Shown in pieces: positions 18,416-27,196 of a DNA stretch of 64,000 nt; the first letter of the stretch is position 1; every line of letters begins with the position of its first letter. A model generated the notes under the pieces. That model was not told where the DNA came from. It ran no database searches and saw only the letters and a list, made by a program, of their open reading frames with translations. This DNA comes from DASXAI01 sp963798445. GTDB taxonomy: Bacteria; Actinomycetota; Acidimicrobiia; Acidimicrobiales; Ilumatobacteraceae. Both the position numbers and the translations under genes were made by a program. The stretch is from the NCBI GenBank assembly GCA_963798445.1, contig CAWCTH010000002.1, positions 372,001 through 436,000 of the forward strand, read 5' to 3'.

Positions 18416-18784
18416 GTGGAAGTCCTGAACTCCAACCCCGTTCTCGCCGTGCACGATTTGGAACGGTCGGCAGCGTGGTATCGCGACGTGCTTGGTTGCG
18501 AGACCCGCGATCCTGCTCCCGGTAACTGGACGTTTTGCCGTTCCGGCGCGATCGACTTCATGCTCGGACGCTGTCCGGAGGCCGTGCCGGCATCGGAGCT
18601 CGGCGATCACAGCTACGTGGCGTATCTGCGCGTCGACGACATCGAGGCCTTCCACGACCGGGCCGTCAACGCTGGCGCTGAGATTCTGAAACCACCGGCG
18701 GACGAGCCCTGGGGGATGCGCGAGTTCGGCGTGCGATCTCCAGACGGCCACCGGTTCATGCTGGGCCAGCCGTTGCCGAGCTGA
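18416..18784 (+). CDS. VOC-superfamily (glyoxalase/bleomycin-resistance-like) protein
   Basis: 122 residues, one VOC module pair. It starts NPVLAVHDLERSAAWYRDVLGC, the usual beginning of the fold, and ends in FGVRSPDGHRFMLGQ with the metal-binding Glu replaced by Gln. That suggests a binding protein or altered metal site rather than a classical glyoxalase I. The start is GTG at 18416, six bases after GACACT. It is divergent from the exporter, so a shared resistance role is possible but unproven. Confidence 0.8.
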   Translation: MEVLNSNPVLAVHDLERSAAWYRDVLGCETRDPAPGNWTFCRSGAIDFMLGRCPEAVPASELGDHSYVAYLRVDDIEAFHDRAVNAGAEILKPPADEPWGMREFGVRSPDGHRFMLGQPLPS

Positions 18785-19194
18785 TCGACCCGAGCCTATT
18801 CGGTCGAGCGACACGACAGAGCCGCGAAACGCCGATGTCTCCAACGCCGGCTCAGCCGCACACCGAGCGGTAGACGTCCGTCGTTCGGTGAACGAGTGTG
18901 ACGACATCGCGATCGACCTAACTCGAATGGTGGGTTGACTGCGGTGTCACCAATCGCGTCCGCTGCCTCCCAGGGTTGTGCGAACGTTGTCATCGGTCGC
19001 GGACTGGCTGGGTTACCGAACGCTCTCCAATGTAGGTGAGCGGCCGTTGACGCTGAGCTGACAAGCGGTCGCCGTGCCAACGGGTCGGACTCCCTCGCTA
19101 CGAATCCGCAAAAACGTGTGGTGAAATCACATCTGTGTGATGGGGCGTGGCGGCCGGCGGCTACTCCCTGGGTAGGTCCGATCCACCCTGGTCG
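18785..19194. other. Gene-free stretch
   Basis: About 410 bp with no plausible coding frame on either strand. It is less GC-rich than its surroundings. I see no tRNA, no long inverted repeat and no match to the repeats elsewhere in the window. Confidence 0.5.
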
Positions 19195-19200
19195 TAGGCT
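19195..19200 (+). promoter_or_regulatory. -10 element of the vapBC promoter
   Basis: TAGGCT, then GACCGC, then ATG of vapB. The spacing of six bases fits a leaderless toxin-antitoxin transcript. Confidence 0.55.
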
Positions 19201-19206
19201 GACCGC

Positions 19207-19446
19207 ATGAGCGAGCTCGAGGTTCAGGTACGCGAGGACGGCACGGTCGTCATCCCCGCCACCGACATCGCCGAGCTCGGCGTCAAGCCCGGCGAGACGC
19301 TTGCCGTGTCGTTGGAGCGGAGACCGTCGCATCGAAAGTCGAGCCGGGGGTTGTTGAAAGGGGTGCTGCCGACCCTCAGCTTCGACGATTTCCGGGCTGA
19401 CCGCGCCGTGCGACTCGAAGCCTTCGAGGGCCACCGGGGCCTGTGA
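19207..19446 (+). CDS. vapB: VapB-type antitoxin, AbrB/SpoVT fold
   Basis: A 79-residue protein. The N-terminus has a swapped-hairpin DNA-binding fold (VREDGTVVIPATDIAELGVKPGE), and the C-terminal tail LSFDDFRADRAVRLEAFEG would wrap the toxin. It would neutralise the PIN RNase encoded next and repress its own promoter. The stop overlaps the toxin start in GTGA. The family and layout are clear; activity is inferred. Confidence 0.85.
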   Translation: MSELEVQVREDGTVVIPATDIAELGVKPGETLAVSLERRPSHRKSSRGLLKGVLPTLSFDDFRADRAVRLEAFEGHRGL

Positions 19447-19848
19447 CCGCAGTCGTCGCCGACAGCGCCGCGATCGTGTGGTGGCTCTCGGACGACCCGG
19501 CTCTCGCCCGCCGCGGTCGCAGCACTCCAGGCTGCGGACGTGGGCGACGGCATCTTCATCTCGGCCGTGACACTCGTCGATATCTGGTACTCGACGCACA
19601 AACGCCGCGGCGCACTCGCCGCCGAGCAGCTCGCTGAGCTCGATCGCACCATCCGCGACCCCGACGTCAATGTCTACGTGCTCCCGCTTACGGTCGCCGT
19701 CGCCCGCCGGGCCTGGGAGCCGACGCGCGACGCCATGCCCGATCCATTCGATCGCATCATTCTGGCGACAGCGCGCGACCGAGGTATCCCACTCGTCACC
19801 CCCGACGGACTCCTCCGGGGACTGGAGCTCCACACGACCATCTGGTGA
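19443..19848 (+). CDS. vapC: VapC-type PIN-domain toxin (one frameshift)
   Basis: A PIN-domain RNase of about 134 residues. The start GTG overlaps vapB and gives TAVVADSAAIVWWLSDDPA with the first catalytic Asp. The frame breaks near 19497-19505. The rest reads LSPAAVAALQAADVGDGIFISAVTLVDIWY (second acidic residue region) and ends with the conserved DPFDRIILATARDRGIPLVTPD. Read across the break, all acidic PIN residues are present. It could be a genuine inactivated toxin or a consensus error. Confidence 0.8.
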
Positions 19849-19849
19849 G

Positions 19850-19878
19850 CACACTCCGCGGGAAGACCACGGAGTGTG
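19850..19878 (+). terminator. Stem-loop after vapBC
   Basis: CACACTCCG (19850-19858) pairs perfectly with CGGAGTGTG (19870-19878), loop 11 nt, starting just past the vapC stop. There is no U-tract. Three copies of GGTCCCCCTC follow within 70 bp. Confidence 0.45.
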
Positions 19879-19979
19879 ACGGCGCATGGTCCCCCTCACC
19901 ATCGGGTCGCGACACGTTTTTCTTGGGAGGTCCCCCTCGTGGTCCCCCTCGGCGACTCGACCCGCCACAAATGACCAGC

Positions 19980-20870
19980 TCAGTGGCCATATCCAGGGTC
20001 GGATGGCCAGTTGGGCTGGAACAGATGCCACTGCTGCGGCGCCCTGCGGATCAGGATCTCGAGCTCGCCGGCCAGCAGCTGCGTCAAACGCCCGACATCG
20101 TCACGGAACCGGCCCTCCCGCTCGATCGTCAGCGGCGGCCGCACGATGCCGAGGTGGCCGTCTCGTTCGCCCGTGAAGTAGACGGCCGTCGGCAGCAACG
20201 GCGCGCCGGTACGCAGCGCCACCGTGGCCGGTCCCGCCGGCATCGTGGTCGTCTCGCCGAAGAACGTGACCGGCACTCCCCCGCCGCCGATGTCGCGATC
20301 CGACAGCAGGCACACGACCTCGTTGGCTCGCAGCGCCCGCATCACCGCCGCCCCGGCGCCCGGTCCGAGCGGCACCACCGTCATCCCCAGCGAGGAGCGC
20401 AGCTCGGCGAACCACTCGAACAGCCCGGGCGGCTGCAGCGGCTCCACGACCGCCGTGATGCGGTGATCCCGATCGGCCAGCCAGCGTCCGGCCCACTCCC
20501 ACCCCCCGAGATGCGGCAGCGACAGGATCACACCGTTGCCGGCGGCCAGCCCGTCGAGCACGTAGGTGGTGTAGCCCTCTGTCAACAGCCCCGCGGTCAC
20601 CGCGTCGGGCGACAGGGCCGGCAGCCTCAGGCTCTCGAGCCAGTAGGCGGCATAGGACTCGAACGCACCGTCGACGGCCTTGTTCACATCACGTTCGGAC
20701 GCCTCGAGCCCCAGAACCCGGCGCATGTGGCGCGCGACCATGGCGCGCTGGTCGCGCTGGAGCCGGGCCATCGAGGCGCCCGCGCCGCGGACGACGAGCG
20801 AGGTCACCGGCGGCGGCAGGGTGCGGGCAAGGAACGAGCCGGCCTTGAAGCCGGCGAGCACACGATCCAA
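19980..20870 (-). CDS. patA: Phosphatidylinositol mannoside acyltransferase, PatA-like (HtrB family)
   Basis: A 296-residue lysophospholipid-type acyltransferase that would acylate the mannose of PIM1/PIM2 at the inner membrane face. The catalytic H-x4-D/E motif appears as LPHLGGWEWAG near residue 118; GGGGVPVTFFGET and APLLPTAVY are further family blocks. The start is TTG at 20868-20870, six bases after the stop of the phosphatidyltransferase gene, so coupling is likely. Gene order pgsA-patA is as in mycobacteria, which supports the specific call. Confidence 0.85.
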   Translation of the reverse strand: MDRVLAGFKAGSFLARTLPPPVTSLVVRGAGASMARLQRDQRAMVARHMRRVLGLEASERDVNKAVDGAFESYAAYWLESLRLPALSPDAVTAGLLTEGYTTYVLDGLAAGNGVILSLPHLGGWEWAGRWLADRDHRITAVVEPLQPPGLFEWFAELRSSLGMTVVPLGPGAGAAVMRALRANEVVCLLSDRDIGGGGVPVTFFGETTTMPAGPATVALRTGAPLLPTAVYFTGERDGHLGIVRPPLTIEREGRFRDDVGRLTQLLAGELEILIRRAPQQWHLFQPNWPSDPGYGH

Positions 20871-20876
20871 CGGGGA

Positions 20877-21566
20877 CTACGGGCGCGGCGGACGGCGGCG
20901 GAACTCGGTACGCCGATGCGCCCGCGCCGTGCGCCGCGCCGAACGGCGGCTACGCCGCGCCGCCCGGCGCTCCAGCACGACGGGTGCCGCCACCGCCTGG
21001 TTCCAGACGCCCACGAAGCGCTGCACCGCGGTGATGGCAGTCAGCGCCAGCATCACCCACAGGATGGGGATGAGCAGCGAGTCGAACAGCAGGCCGATGC
21101 ACAGCAGGATGACCCGCTCGGCCCGCTCCATGAGGCCGCCCTTGGCCTGCAGCCCAAGGGACTCGGCCTTGGCCCGCTGGTAGGAGATGAGGGCCGACAG
21201 CCCCATCACCGCGAACGGCAACAGCGCGGCGTGACCGCCGTACTCCGTGGCGAGGTACCAGCCGACGCCACCGAGCAGCAGCATGTCGGTGACGCGGTCA
21301 GCCACGGAGTCGAAGAAGGCGCCTCGCTGGCTGGCGTTGTTCGAGGCCTTGGCCAGGGCACCGTCGAGCAAGTCGGGCAGGGCGGCCAGGATGACCAGTA
21401 GCAGACCGCCGCGCAGCCCGCCGAGGGCGATGACGACGGTGGCGGCCACCGCCAGCAGGAGCCCGATGAGCGTGAGATGGTCTGGGGTGAGGCCGGTGCG
21501 GCGCAGGCCGTCACCGATGGGCTTGACGGCGCGCTCTACCGGGGCTCGGAAACGCCCGTCGAACAT
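20877..21566 (-). CDS. pgsA: CDP-alcohol phosphatidyltransferase (PgsA/PIP synthase-like)
   Basis: A 229-residue membrane enzyme. The CDP-alcohol motif is DLLDGALAKASNNASQRG, then FFDSVADRVTD. The four acidic residues are present, but the usual Arg after DGxxA is Lys. About six membrane helices follow, and the tail is very Arg-rich. By position between patA and thrS it should make phosphatidylinositol phosphate. The ATG at 21564-21566 lies 7 nt after TAACGT; a GTG three codons earlier is the alternative start. Confidence 0.85.
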   Translation of the reverse strand: MFDGRFRAPVERAVKPIGDGLRRTGLTPDHLTLIGLLLAVAATVVIALGGLRGGLLLVILAALPDLLDGALAKASNNASQRGAFFDSVADRVTDMLLLGGVGWYLATEYGGHAALLPFAVMGLSALISYQRAKAESLGLQAKGGLMERAERVILLCIGLLFDSLLIPILWVMLALTAITAVQRFVGVWNQAVAAPVVLERRAARRSRRSARRTARAHRRTEFRRRPPRP

Positions 21567-21573
21567 GGCGATC

Positions 21574-21579
21574 ACGTTA
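21574..21579 (-). promoter_or_regulatory. -10 element of a leaderless pgsA promoter
   Basis: TAACGT on the minus strand, seven bases before the ATG. It would drive pgsA-patA and lies in the divergent spacer with the EF-G-like gene. Confidence 0.55.
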
Positions 21580-21675
21580 CCGGCCCAGCGTGCGCTACGT
21601 GCGTCTCCCTACCGGAGGCGTCGATAGCATGCGGCCCGAAGCGTCTGGTGGCGACCGTGGGGGGTCAGCGTTCGG

Positions 21676-23748
21676 ATGAAGACCTACTCGACCGACAAGA
21701 TCCGCAACGTGATCCTGGTGGGTCACGGTGGCAGCGGGAAGACCACGCTGGCCGAGGCGCTGCTGGCGCGGGCCGGGGCGATCAGCCGCGTCGGGCGGGT
21801 CGAGGACGGCACCACCGCCTCCGACACCGAGCCCGAAGAGCAGAAGCGCGCCATCTCCATCTCCCTCGCGGTCCTGCCGTTCGAGTGGTCGGACCACAAG
21901 GTGAACCTCATCGACACGCCCGGCTACGCCGATTTCGTCGGCGACGTCGAGGCGGCCTTGCGCGTCGCCGACCTGGCCGTGTTCGTGGTGAGCGCGGTCG
22001 AGGGCCTGGAGGTGCAGGCCGAGGTCGTCTGGCGGCGCTGCGCCGCCATGGGCATCCCCCGCATGGTGTTCGTGAACAAGCTGGACCGGGAGCGGTCCGA
22101 CTTCGAGCGCACGCTCGACCAGCTCCGCGCCACGTTCGGCGCCGGGATCGCCCCTCTCGAGCTGCCCATCGGCGCCGAAGCGAAGTTCCGGGGCGTGGCC
22201 GACCTGCTCACCGACTCCGCCTTCATCTACGCCGCCGACGGCAGCCACACCGTCGAGGACGTCCCCGAGGATCTGGCCGACCTCGAGCATCAGGTGCACG
22301 ACAACCTCGTCGAGGGCATCGTGGTGGCCGACGACGACCTGATGGAGCGCTACCTCGAGGGCGAGACCCCGAGCGTGACCGAGTTGGAGCACACCCTCGC
22401 CCACGGTGTCGCCGACGCCGCCGTGTTCCCCGTGGTGTGCGGCTCCGCCGTCTCCGGTGTCGGCGTCGATCGACTGGCCGACTTCATCTGCGAGATCGGC
22501 CCGTCGCCCGCCGACCGGCCGCCCATCACCGTCGCCGCCGGTGACACCGATGCCGAGGTCGAGCCGGACCCGACGGGCCAGCCGCTGGCGTTCGTGTTCA
22601 AGACCATCGCCGACCCCTACGTCGGGCAGCTGTCGCTGTTCAAGGTGCTCTCGGGCACCATCAAGGCCGACGACCAGCTGGTCAACCCCACATCAGGTGC
22701 CACCGAGCGCCTCCACGGCCTGTTCCTGCTCCGGGGGAAGGAGCAGACCCCGGTCACCGAGGTCGTGGCCGGCGACCTGGCCGCCGTCGCCAAGCTGGCG
22801 TCCACCCGCACCGGTGACACCCTGGCGCCGAAGGGCACGCCGGTGAAGGTCGCCCCGATCGAGCCGCCGGCGGCGGTGCTCGGCATCGCCGTGAAGCCCC
22901 GCACCCAGGCTGACGACGACAAGCTGGCCTCCTCCCTCCAGCGCCTCCAGGCCGAGGATCCGGCGCTGGTGGTGCTGCGCAGCGACGAGACCCACCAGAC
23001 GGTGCTGCGGGGCATGGGTGAGACCCACCTCGCGGTGGTGCTGGAGAAGCTGGCCCGCAAGTTCGGGGTGAACGTGGACACCGAGGATGTGCGGGTGCCG
23101 TACCGGGAGACCATCGGCGGGCCGGCCGAGGCCGAGGGCAAGTACAAGAAGCAGACGGGCGGCCACGGGCAGTTCGGGGTGGCGTGGCTGCGGGTCGAGC
23201 CCAGGGAACGCGGCGCCGGCTTCGAGTTCGTGGACAAGATCGTCGGGGGGGCCATCCCCCGGCAGTTCATCCCCGCGGTGCAGAAGGGCATCGAGGAGAC
23301 CATGTCGGTGGGCGGCGTCCACGGCTTCCCGGTGGTCGATGTCCGAGTGGAGTGCTTCGACGGCAAGTACCACCCGGTCGATTCCTCCGAGATGAGCTTC
23401 AAGATGGCGGGCTCGCTCGGCTTCAAGGACGCGATGGGCAAGGCCGGCGTGGTGGTGCTGGAGCCGGTGTCGCTCTTGCGGGTGACGGTGCCGGCCGCCT
23501 ATCAAGGCGACGTGATGGGCGACATCAACTCCCGCCGGGGTCGCGTCCAGGGCACGGAGACGGTCGGCGACGGTGAGCAGGAGGTGCTGGCCACGGTGCC
23601 GACATCGGAGATCCTGCGCTACGCCATCGACCTCCGATCGATGACCGGCGGCCGAGGCCGCTTCAGCGTCGAGCACAGCCACTACGACGTGCTGCCCGGT
23701 CACCTCGTCGACAAGGCCAAGGCCTCGTTGGCGGCGACGCACGCATGA
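21676..23748 (+). CDS. Elongation factor G-like protein (FusA2/EF-G2 type)
   Basis: A 690-residue translational GTPase with G1 GHGGSGKTT, G3 DTPGYADF and G4 NKLD, then domain II and the EF-G domains III-V (GMGETHLAVVLEKL, GGHGQFGVAWLRVEP, MTGGRGRFSVEHSHYDVLP). It is shorter than canonical EF-G, and G2 is atypical, as in mycobacterial FusA2, whose role is not settled. The single-gene setting, away from rpsL-rpsG, supports the EF-G2 call. A TAGCAT hexamer lies about 50 nt upstream. Confidence 0.9.
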   Translation: MKTYSTDKIRNVILVGHGGSGKTTLAEALLARAGAISRVGRVEDGTTASDTEPEEQKRAISISLAVLPFEWSDHKVNLIDTPGYADFVGDVEAALRVADLAVFVVSAVEGLEVQAEVVWRRCAAMGIPRMVFVNKLDRERSDFERTLDQLRATFGAGIAPLELPIGAEAKFRGVADLLTDSAFIYAADGSHTVEDVPEDLADLEHQVHDNLVEGIVVADDDLMERYLEGETPSVTELEHTLAHGVADAAVFPVVCGSAVSGVGVDRLADFICEIGPSPADRPPITVAAGDTDAEVEPDPTGQPLAFVFKTIADPYVGQLSLFKVLSGTIKADDQLVNPTSGATERLHGLFLLRGKEQTPVTEVVAGDLAAVAKLASTRTGDTLAPKGTPVKVAPIEPPAAVLGIAVKPRTQADDDKLASSLQRLQAEDPALVVLRSDETHQTVLRGMGETHLAVVLEKLARKFGVNVDTEDVRVPYRETIGGPAEAEGKYKKQTGGHGQFGVAWLRVEPRERGAGFEFVDKIVGGAIPRQFIPAVQKGIEETMSVGGVHGFPVVDVRVECFDGKYHPVDSSEMSFKMAGSLGFKDAMGKAGVVVLEPVSLLRVTVPAAYQGDVMGDINSRRGRVQGTETVGDGEQEVLATVPTSEILRYAIDLRSMTGGRGRFSVEHSHYDVLPGHLVDKAKASLAATHA

Positions 23749-24098
23749 GCGAATCGCCGGGTGACCTCGCCGTTGCCTTCCGCTCGTTCGGCCGGCGCCT
23801 GAACGACGTACTGGGGCCGGCCGCCGACGATCCGGCCGTGGCCGATGCCGGCTCGCCGTCGGCCAGTGAGCTCTCGAAGGAGCTGATGGCCGTCATCACG
23901 GCGGCGGCCCAGGAGGTCGAGGGGGTCACCGTCACCAGTGACGTGCAGCGCACGGGCGCGGCGGTGGCCGATGCCATCGCCGCCACGCCCTCCGATGCCT
24001 GGGACGACGCCCGGCTGGAACGCCTGCGGGCGCTGGCGCTGGAGGGCGGGAGGCTGCTGCGCGGCATCGAGGCCGCCGTGCGCGCCGCCCAGGCCTGA
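23745..24098 (+). CDS. Small hypothetical protein coupled to the EF-G-like gene
   Basis: 117 residues, acidic and mostly helical, with no signal peptide or membrane segment (SPGDLAVAFRSFGRRLNDVL at the start). Not recognised. The ATG overlaps the stop of the EF-G-like gene (ATGA), so the two are translationally coupled and may work together. GC at third codon positions is high throughout, as in real genes here. Confidence 0.65.
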   Translation: MSESPGDLAVAFRSFGRRLNDVLGPAADDPAVADAGSPSASELSKELMAVITAAAQEVEGVTVTSDVQRTGAAVADAIAATPSDAWDDARLERLRALALEGGRLLRGIEAAVRAAQA

Positions 24099-24126
24099 CG
24101 CCCGCGCTCGCGTTCGCACCCGGCCT

Positions 24127-24642
24127 TCAGCCGGCCCAGTCCTCCGGGTTGTCCTCGACGACCCGCTCGACGATGCGGCCGTCGACGGCATCGACCAGCA
24201 CGAACCCCCGGCGCTTGGGCGGCTCCTCGGCCGAGTAGCACAGGATGCGCCACGTGGGCCGGCTCCGTAGCCCCCGCCACGCCAGCTGGGCCGAGGCGTG
24301 GCCGACCGGGAACCCCACGGCCTTCGACGACGCCACCAGGGCTTCCTTCTCGTCGACGTGCATGCGCCAACCCGACGTGATCGACATGATCCCGGCGCCC
24401 GTCAGCAGCGCGGCGGCCAGGAGGAAGCCGTTGTTGACCAGGACGGCGTCGTCGCCGCCCCACGCCAGCCAGGCCACCACGCAGAACGCCGCCACCACGA
24501 GATACAGGATCCCGGGGTAGCGGCGGCGGCTGTTGTCGGGGAACTGGTACGGCCCGACGAAACCGGAGACGTCCAGGTCGGACGGCAGCACGTCGCGGAC
24601 GTCGTCGGCGCTGGGGGCCGCGGCGGCGGGCTCGTCAGCCAT
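24127..24642 (-). CDS. Hypothetical membrane protein
   Basis: 171 residues. An acidic cytoplasmic N-terminus is followed by two adjacent membrane helices (about residues 43-60 and 69-90) and a soluble C-terminal domain ending in RGFVLVDAVDGRIVERVVED. Not recognised. The ATG at 24640-24642 lies inside the end of the HIT gene, overlapping it by eight bases, so it belongs to the thrS-HIT operon. Confidence 0.7.
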   Translation of the reverse strand: MADEPAAAAPSADDVRDVLPSDLDVSGFVGPYQFPDNSRRRYPGILYLVVAAFCVVAWLAWGGDDAVLVNNGFLLAAALLTGAGIMSITSGWRMHVDEKEALVASSKAVGFPVGHASAQLAWRGLRSRPTWRILCYSAEEPPKRRGFVLVDAVDGRIVERVVEDNPEDWAG

Positions 24643-25153
24643 CGGCGTCAACGCTACCGGGCCAGGCGGCGCGGATCTTCGCCGCGCTGGACGACAGGGT
24701 CTCGGGCAGCACCCGCGCCTCGGCCACCGCCGTCATGAAGTTGGTGTCGCCGTTCCACCGCGGCAGCACGTGCACGTGCAAGTGGGTGGGCACCCCGGCG
24801 CCGGCGGCGTGGCCGAGGTTCATGCCCACGTTCACACCGCCGGGCCGGTAGGCCGCCTTGATGGCCCGCACCGCCTGGGTGGTGCCCGCCCACAGCTCGG
24901 CGTGCTCGTCGGGCTGAAGGGCATCGAGGTCGCCCACTTCGCGGTAGGGCATCACCAGCACGTGGCCGTTGGTGTACGGGAACGCGTTCAGGATGGCGAA
25001 GCACCCCTTGCCCCGCCACACGATGTTGGTCACCGTGTCGGGCAGTCCGCTGGCCAAGATGGCGGTGAACGGCGAAGCCTCGCCGTCGGGTGACGCCGCT
25101 GCCGTTTCCACGTAGGCGGTGCGCCAACCCGCCCACAGCCGCTCGAGGGTCAA
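24635..25153 (-). CDS. HIT-family AP4A phosphorylase-like protein
   Basis: A 172-residue histidine-triad protein. The triad is THLHVHVLPRW near residue 125; NAFPYTNGHVLVMPYREVGD precedes it, typical of the actinobacterial AP4A phosphorylase encoded after thrS. It would cleave dinucleoside polyphosphates. The start is TTG at 25151-25153, 24 nt after thrS. Confidence 0.9.
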   Translation of the reverse strand: MTLERLWAGWRTAYVETAAASPDGEASPFTAILASGLPDTVTNIVWRGKGCFAILNAFPYTNGHVLVMPYREVGDLDALQPDEHAELWAGTTQAVRAIKAAYRPGGVNVGMNLGHAAGAGVPTHLHVHVLPRWNGDTNFMTAVAEARVLPETLSSSAAKIRAAWPGSVDADG

Positions 25154-25177
25154 GGTCGGACCGTCAACGTCGGGCCG

Positions 25178-27151
25178 TCAAGACAGCTGCGCCAGCACGA
25201 CGTCGGCGGCCAGCCGCTCGACGAAATCGTCGACCACCACGCCGCGCTCCACCTCACCGCCGCGCGGGTTCACGCCCACGGTGCCCTGGCGGACGTCGTC
25301 GTCACCGACCACGAGCACGTAGGGAATCTTCTCCAGCTTGGCGGCCCGGATGCGCTTGCCCAGCTGGTCCGAGGCCTCCACCACGTCGGCCCGGTAGCCG
25401 GCACCCTGCAGCCGGTTGGCGATGCGCTGGGCGTAGGCATCGTGGCCGTCGGACACGGGCAGCACGCGGACCTGCAGCGGGGCCAGCCACGTCGGGAAGG
25501 CACCGGCGAAGTGCTCGACCAATACACCGAAGAACCGCTCGATCGAGCCGAACAGGGCGCGGTGCACCATGATCGGCCGGTGCCGGGCGTTGTCGGCGCC
25601 GACGTACTCCAGCTCGAAGCGCTCGGGATGGTTGAAGTCGAGCTGGATCGTGGACAGCTGCCACATGCGGCCGATGGCGTCGCGCACGTCGATGTCGATC
25701 TTCGGCCCGTAGAACGCGGCGTCGCCCTCCTTCGTCTTGTAGTCCATGCCTTCTCGCGCCAGGGCGCTGCGCAACGAGTCCGTGGCGCGCTCCCACATCT
25801 CGTCGGTGCCGATGGACTTCTTGGGATCTCGCGTCGAGAGGTAGGCCTGGAACTCGTTGAAGCCGAACGCCCGCAGCACCGACAGCACGAACTCCAGGAG
25901 CGAGTGCAGCTCGTCGTCGAGTTGTTCGGCCGTACAGAAGATGTGGCTGTCGTCCTGCGTGAACCCACGCGTCCGCAGCAGCCCGTGCAACACCCCGGCG
26001 CGCTCGTAGCGGTACACCGTGCCCAGCTCGAACAGCCGCAGCGGGAGCTCTCGGTAGCTGCGCTGCCGGGACTTGAAGACGAGGCAGTGCATTGGGCAGT
26101 TCATCGGCTTCATGTAGTACGTGCCGTTGTCCATCTCCATCGGCGGGTACATGCCGTCGGCGTACCAGTCGAGGTGGCCCGACGTCTCGAACAGCTGGGC
26201 CTTCGTGAGATGGGGCGTGAACACGAACTCGTAGCCGCCGCGGTCGTGGCGGCCGCGGCTGTAGTCCTCCATGAGACGACGCACCGCCGCCCCCTTCGGG
26301 TGCCACACGGCCAGACCGCCGCCCAGCTCCTCCGGGAACGAGATCAGGTCCAGCTCGGCCGAGAGGCGCCGATGGTCGCGCTTCTCGGCCTCCTCCAGAC
26401 GGTGGAGGTGCTCCTTCAACGTGGCGTCGGACTCCCACGCCGTGCCGTAGATGCGCTGCAGCATCGGCCGGTGCTCGTCGCCGCGCCAATAGGCACCGGC
26501 GACCCGGCGGAGCTTGAACGAGCCGAGCCGGCCTGTGGACGGCACGTGCGGACCGAGGCAGAGATCCACGAACTCCGGCGAGTTGCGGTAGAGACTGACC
26601 GTGGAGCCCACGCTGACCTCAGCGGCGTCGGTGGCGTCGGCCTGAGCGTTGGCGGCCCGCTCGATGATCTCGCACTTGTAGGGCTGGTCGGCGAAGATCG
26701 CCAGGGCCTCGTCGGCGCTGACCTCGGACCGCACGAACGGCTGGTCGGCGGCGACGATCTCGCGCATGCGGGCCTCGATGGCGACCAGGTCGTCCTCGTT
26801 GAACGTACGACCGTCGGGCAGGTCGAAGTCGTAGTAGAAGCCGTCCTCGATGGCCGGCCCGATGGAGTACTTGGCTCCGGGGAACAGCTGCAGCACCGCC
26901 TGCGCCAGCACGTGGGCCGTGGAGTGGCGCAGCACGTGACGGCCCTCGTCGGAGCCCCCCGTCACCACGGCCACGACGGCGTTGTCGGGCAGCGGGGCCG
27001 TGAGGTCCGTGAGGTCGCCATCGACCCGAACGGCCACCGCGTCCTTGGCCAGGCGGCGCCCGATGGACGCGGCAAGCTCGAGCCCGGTGGTGCCGACAGG
27101 GACCGTCTTCGTCGTCCCGTCGGGCAGCGTCACCTTCGTATCCTCGGCCAT
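25178..27151 (-). CDS. thrS: Threonyl-tRNA synthetase
   Basis: 657 residues. The N-terminal TGS domain occupies about residues 5-65. The editing domain has HSTAHVLAQAVLQLFP and the catalytic class II core has the zinc ligands in the region around MNCPMHCLVFKSRQRSY; motif 2 includes ELPLRLFELGTVYRYE and motif 3 MVHRALFGSIERFFG. The C-terminal anticodon-binding domain follows. Complete and in frame. The ATG is 7 nt after TAGCCT, leaderless. First gene of thrS-HIT-membrane protein. Confidence 0.97.
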   Translation of the reverse strand: MAEDTKVTLPDGTTKTVPVGTTGLELAASIGRRLAKDAVAVRVDGDLTDLTAPLPDNAVVAVVTGGSDEGRHVLRHSTAHVLAQAVLQLFPGAKYSIGPAIEDGFYYDFDLPDGRTFNEDDLVAIEARMREIVAADQPFVRSEVSADEALAIFADQPYKCEIIERAANAQADATDAAEVSVGSTVSLYRNSPEFVDLCLGPHVPSTGRLGSFKLRRVAGAYWRGDEHRPMLQRIYGTAWESDATLKEHLHRLEEAEKRDHRRLSAELDLISFPEELGGGLAVWHPKGAAVRRLMEDYSRGRHDRGGYEFVFTPHLTKAQLFETSGHLDWYADGMYPPMEMDNGTYYMKPMNCPMHCLVFKSRQRSYRELPLRLFELGTVYRYERAGVLHGLLRTRGFTQDDSHIFCTAEQLDDELHSLLEFVLSVLRAFGFNEFQAYLSTRDPKKSIGTDEMWERATDSLRSALAREGMDYKTKEGDAAFYGPKIDIDVRDAIGRMWQLSTIQLDFNHPERFELEYVGADNARHRPIMVHRALFGSIERFFGVLVEHFAGAFPTWLAPLQVRVLPVSDGHDAYAQRIANRLQGAGYRADVVEASDQLGKRIRAAKLEKIPYVLVVGDDDVRQGTVGVNPRGGEVERGVVVDDFVERLAADVVLAQLS

Positions 27152-27158
27152 GGTGGCC

Positions 27159-27164
27159 AGGCTA
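27159..27164 (-). promoter_or_regulatory. -10 element of a leaderless thrS promoter
   Basis: TAGCCT, spacer GGCCACC, ATG. No T-box-like leader can exist if transcription begins at the ATG. Confidence 0.55.
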
Positions 27165-27196
27165 CCGGCCGCCCTGAGCAGCCCCTGGGCAGTTAA

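Noticed and set aside
19100..19130. tRNA-like sequence near CTACGAATCCGC
   Set aside because: No cloverleaf or matching acceptor stem could be drawn.
18796..20031. Minus-strand frame of about 410 codons across vapBC
   Set aside because: Low coding character, and it overlaps well-supported plus-strand genes.
24642..24651. TTG three codons upstream of the membrane protein start
   Set aside because: The ATG at 24642 is a normal start codon and already overlaps the HIT gene; nothing supports the TTG.
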